From the NCBI RefSeq assembly GCF_026343115.1, contig NZ_JAPEMC010000001.1:1240001-1304000 (forward strand): DNA of 64,000 nucleotides. Direction: 5' to 3'. The notes under the pieces are model-generated. The model saw nothing but the letters and a program-made list of their open reading frames with translations, was not told where the DNA came from and did no database searches. Origin of the DNA: Streptomyces sp. NBC_00102 (GTDB lineage: Bacteria; Actinomycetota; Actinomycetes; Streptomycetales; Streptomycetaceae). The position numbers were made by a program, and so were the translations under genes. Positions 62,776 through 64,000 of this stretch are shown here, piece by piece. How positions within the stretch are numbered: the stretch's first letter is position 1; every line of letters begins with the position of its first letter.

Positions 62776-64000
62776 GCGGTCCGGTGCGGCTCGCCCTGTG
62801 CGCCTGTGCGGCGACACTGCTGGCGGCGGGGGCGCTGCTGCCCCTGGTCGACCCCTGGACGTGGATCTTCGAGGCGGCCCTGCTGCTCGTGTTGCAGAGC
62901 GCGGTGGGCGCGCTGGCGCGGCGGTTCGTCCCGGCGCGCGCGGCGGCCGTCGGCGTGCAGGTGCTGGCCACCCTGGTGCTGCTGACGGCCGCGTTCGCGT
63001 CCGACCGGGCGCTGCTCGGGGTGCTGCCCGGACCGCAGGCCGTCCAGTGGCTGGGCGACCTGCTGACGGCGGGCACGGACGACGTCAGCCACTACGCGAT
63101 CCCGGCCCCCATGACGGACGGGATAAAGCTCCTGCTGGTCGCCGGGGTCCTCCTGATCGGGCTGCTGGTCGACGTGCTGGCGGTGACGTTGCGATCCGCC
63201 GCACCGGCCGGGCTTCCGCTGCTCGCGCTGTACTCGGTGGCGGCCGGGCTCTCCGACGGCGGGGCGAACTGGCTCTGGTTCGTTCTCGCGGCCTCGGGCT
63301 ATCTGCTGCTCCTGCTGGCCGAGGGCCGGGACCGCACCGCCCAGTGGGGACGGCTCTTCGGCGGCCCGGCGAGCGGCGGCCCGCCGTCCGGGGCCCGGGT
63401 GAAGTCCCCGGTACGGACGGGGCGCCGGATCGGCGCGCTGGCGCTGGGCGTCGCGCTGCTGGTACCGGCGGCGCTGCCCGCGCTCGGCGACGGTCTGCTG
63501 GGCGGTCTCGGCACGGGCAAGGGGCGAGGCGGCGGGGGCACGATCTCCGCGGTGAACCCGCTGGTCTCCCTCCAGGACAACCTCAACCAGTCGGAGAACC
63601 GGGAGGTCCTGACGTACCGCCCCGGTGACGGCGCCCCGCAGAGCACCTATCTGCGCATCCTCTCCCTCGACCGGTTCACCGGCAGCGAGTGGCTGCCGTC
63701 GAAGCGTGCGCTGACCGACGTACCGGACCGGTTCTCGCAGCCCGCGGGGCTCGGGAAGGACGTCGCCGTCTTCGAGACCACCTCGGAGATCACCGCGTCG
63801 GACGACTACCGGCAGGACTATCTGCCGATGCCGTACCCGGCGACCCGGGTCCGCGTCGACGGCCGCTGGCGGTACGAGCCCGAGGGGCGCACCCTCATCG
63901 GTGACGGCGGCCAGACGACGGCCGGGAAGCGGTACGAGGTCAGCAGTCTGTCGGTGGAGCCGACCGCGGCGCAGCTCGCGGCGGCCGGGCTGCCCCCGAA
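62772..64000 (+). CDS. TgpA-like transglutaminase-domain membrane protein, partial
   Basis: The gene begins at ATG 62772, overlapping the DUF58 stop (ATGA), and runs off the window after about 409 codons. The visible part has around six membrane helices (ALCACAATLLAAGALLP, GVQVLATLVLLTAAFA, LLLVAGVLLIGLLVDVLAV, WLWFVLAASGYLLLLLA, IGALALGVALLVPAALP) and then an extracytoplasmic region (SVNPLVSLQDNLNQ-like start, YLRILSLDRFTGSEWLP) typical of DUF3488/TgpA proteins just before the transglutaminase core, which is outside the window. It is probably the third member of a MoxR-DUF58-transglutaminase module. Confidence 0.9.
   Translation, partial: MSGPVRLALCACAATLLAAGALLPLVDPWTWIFEAALLLVLQSAVGALARRFVPARAAAVGVQVLATLVLLTAAFASDRALLGVLPGPQAVQWLGDLLTAGTDDVSHYAIPAPMTDGIKLLLVAGVLLIGLLVDVLAVTLRSAAPAGLPLLALYSVAAGLSDGGANWLWFVLAASGYLLLLLAEGRDRTAQWGRLFGGPASGGPPSGARVKSPVRTGRRIGALALGVALLVPAALPALGDGLLGGLGTGKGRGGGGTISAVNPLVSLQDNLNQSENREVLTYRPGDGAPQSTYLRILSLDRFTGSEWLPSKRALTDVPDRFSQPAGLGKDVAVFETTSEITASDDYRQDYLPMPYPATRVRVDGRWRYEPEGRTLIGDGGQTTAGKRYEVSSLSVEPTAAQLAAAGLPP

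Overview
The window is high-GC actinobacterial chromosome (GC-rich third codon positions, many GTG starts, GTGA/ATGA stop-start overlaps) and its gene order is that of a Streptomyces core chromosome. From memory, the order hisF-ridA-hisA-hisH-hisB-hisC-hisD ... dnaE ... lspA-ileS-divIVA-sepF-ftsZ-dcw matches the S. coelicolor region around SCO2048-SCO2098. No database was consulted.

Layout. (1) 1-4.9 kb is a scarred accessory patch: a small PH-like protein, a NUDIX hydrolase and an FAD oxidoreductase, a cysteine-hydrolase gene cut off at a tRNA-Ser 3' fragment, a lower-GC Mrr/PD-(D/E)XK-like nuclease, a decayed creatininase, a frameshifted ISL3 transposase and a broken second copy of the first gene's 3' end. 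(2) 4.9-5.8 kb encodes a secreted cutinase/PET-hydrolase-type esterase. (3) 6.0-11.9 kb is a compact minus-strand histidine operon (hisDCB, a 55-aa membrane protein, hisH, hisA/priA, ridA, hisF). (4) 12-21 kb holds mostly uncharacterised streptomycete genes: a beta-helix-like membrane protein, a Lon-N-domain protein, YbaK, an ABC exporter and a NYN-domain protein. (5) 21-25 kb is dnaE, the replicative polymerase. (6) 25-33 kb carries DUF2252, a membrane protein plus DsbA-like thioredoxin pair, a secreted M43 metalloprotease, a dienelactone-hydrolase-like enzyme, an MscS channel and a Na+/H+ antiporter.

(7) 33-41.5 kb: a GNAT acetyltransferase, RluD-type pseudouridine synthase, LspA, a DksA/TraR-like protein with a histone-H1-like tail, ileS behind a T-box riboswitch, and divIVA. 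(8) 41.5-58.7 kb is the division and cell wall (dcw) cluster on the minus strand, transcribed in the order rsmH, ftsL, ftsI, murE, murF, mraY, murD, ftsW, murG, ftsQ, ftsZ, pgeF, yggS, sepF, yggT, followed by divIVA. It builds lipid II (MurE/F/D, MraY, MurG), polymerises and crosslinks it at the septum (FtsW, FtsI), and positions the divisome (FtsZ, SepF, FtsQ, FtsL) and the polar growth machine (DivIVA). (9) 59.3-64 kb: a beta-carbonic anhydrase, then a plus-strand MoxR ATPase / DUF58 / transglutaminase-type membrane protein operon that runs off the end.

The most useful leads are the tRNA-Ser scar and duplicated gene end bracketing the accessory patch, the Mrr-like nuclease inside it, the polyester-hydrolase homologue, a palindrome in front of hisD, the small membrane protein inside the his operon, the DksA-like protein lacking one zinc-site cysteine, and repeat-rich or hairpin-rich leaders within the dcw cluster. 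No CRISPR array, rRNA gene, intact tRNA gene or biosynthetic cluster was seen.
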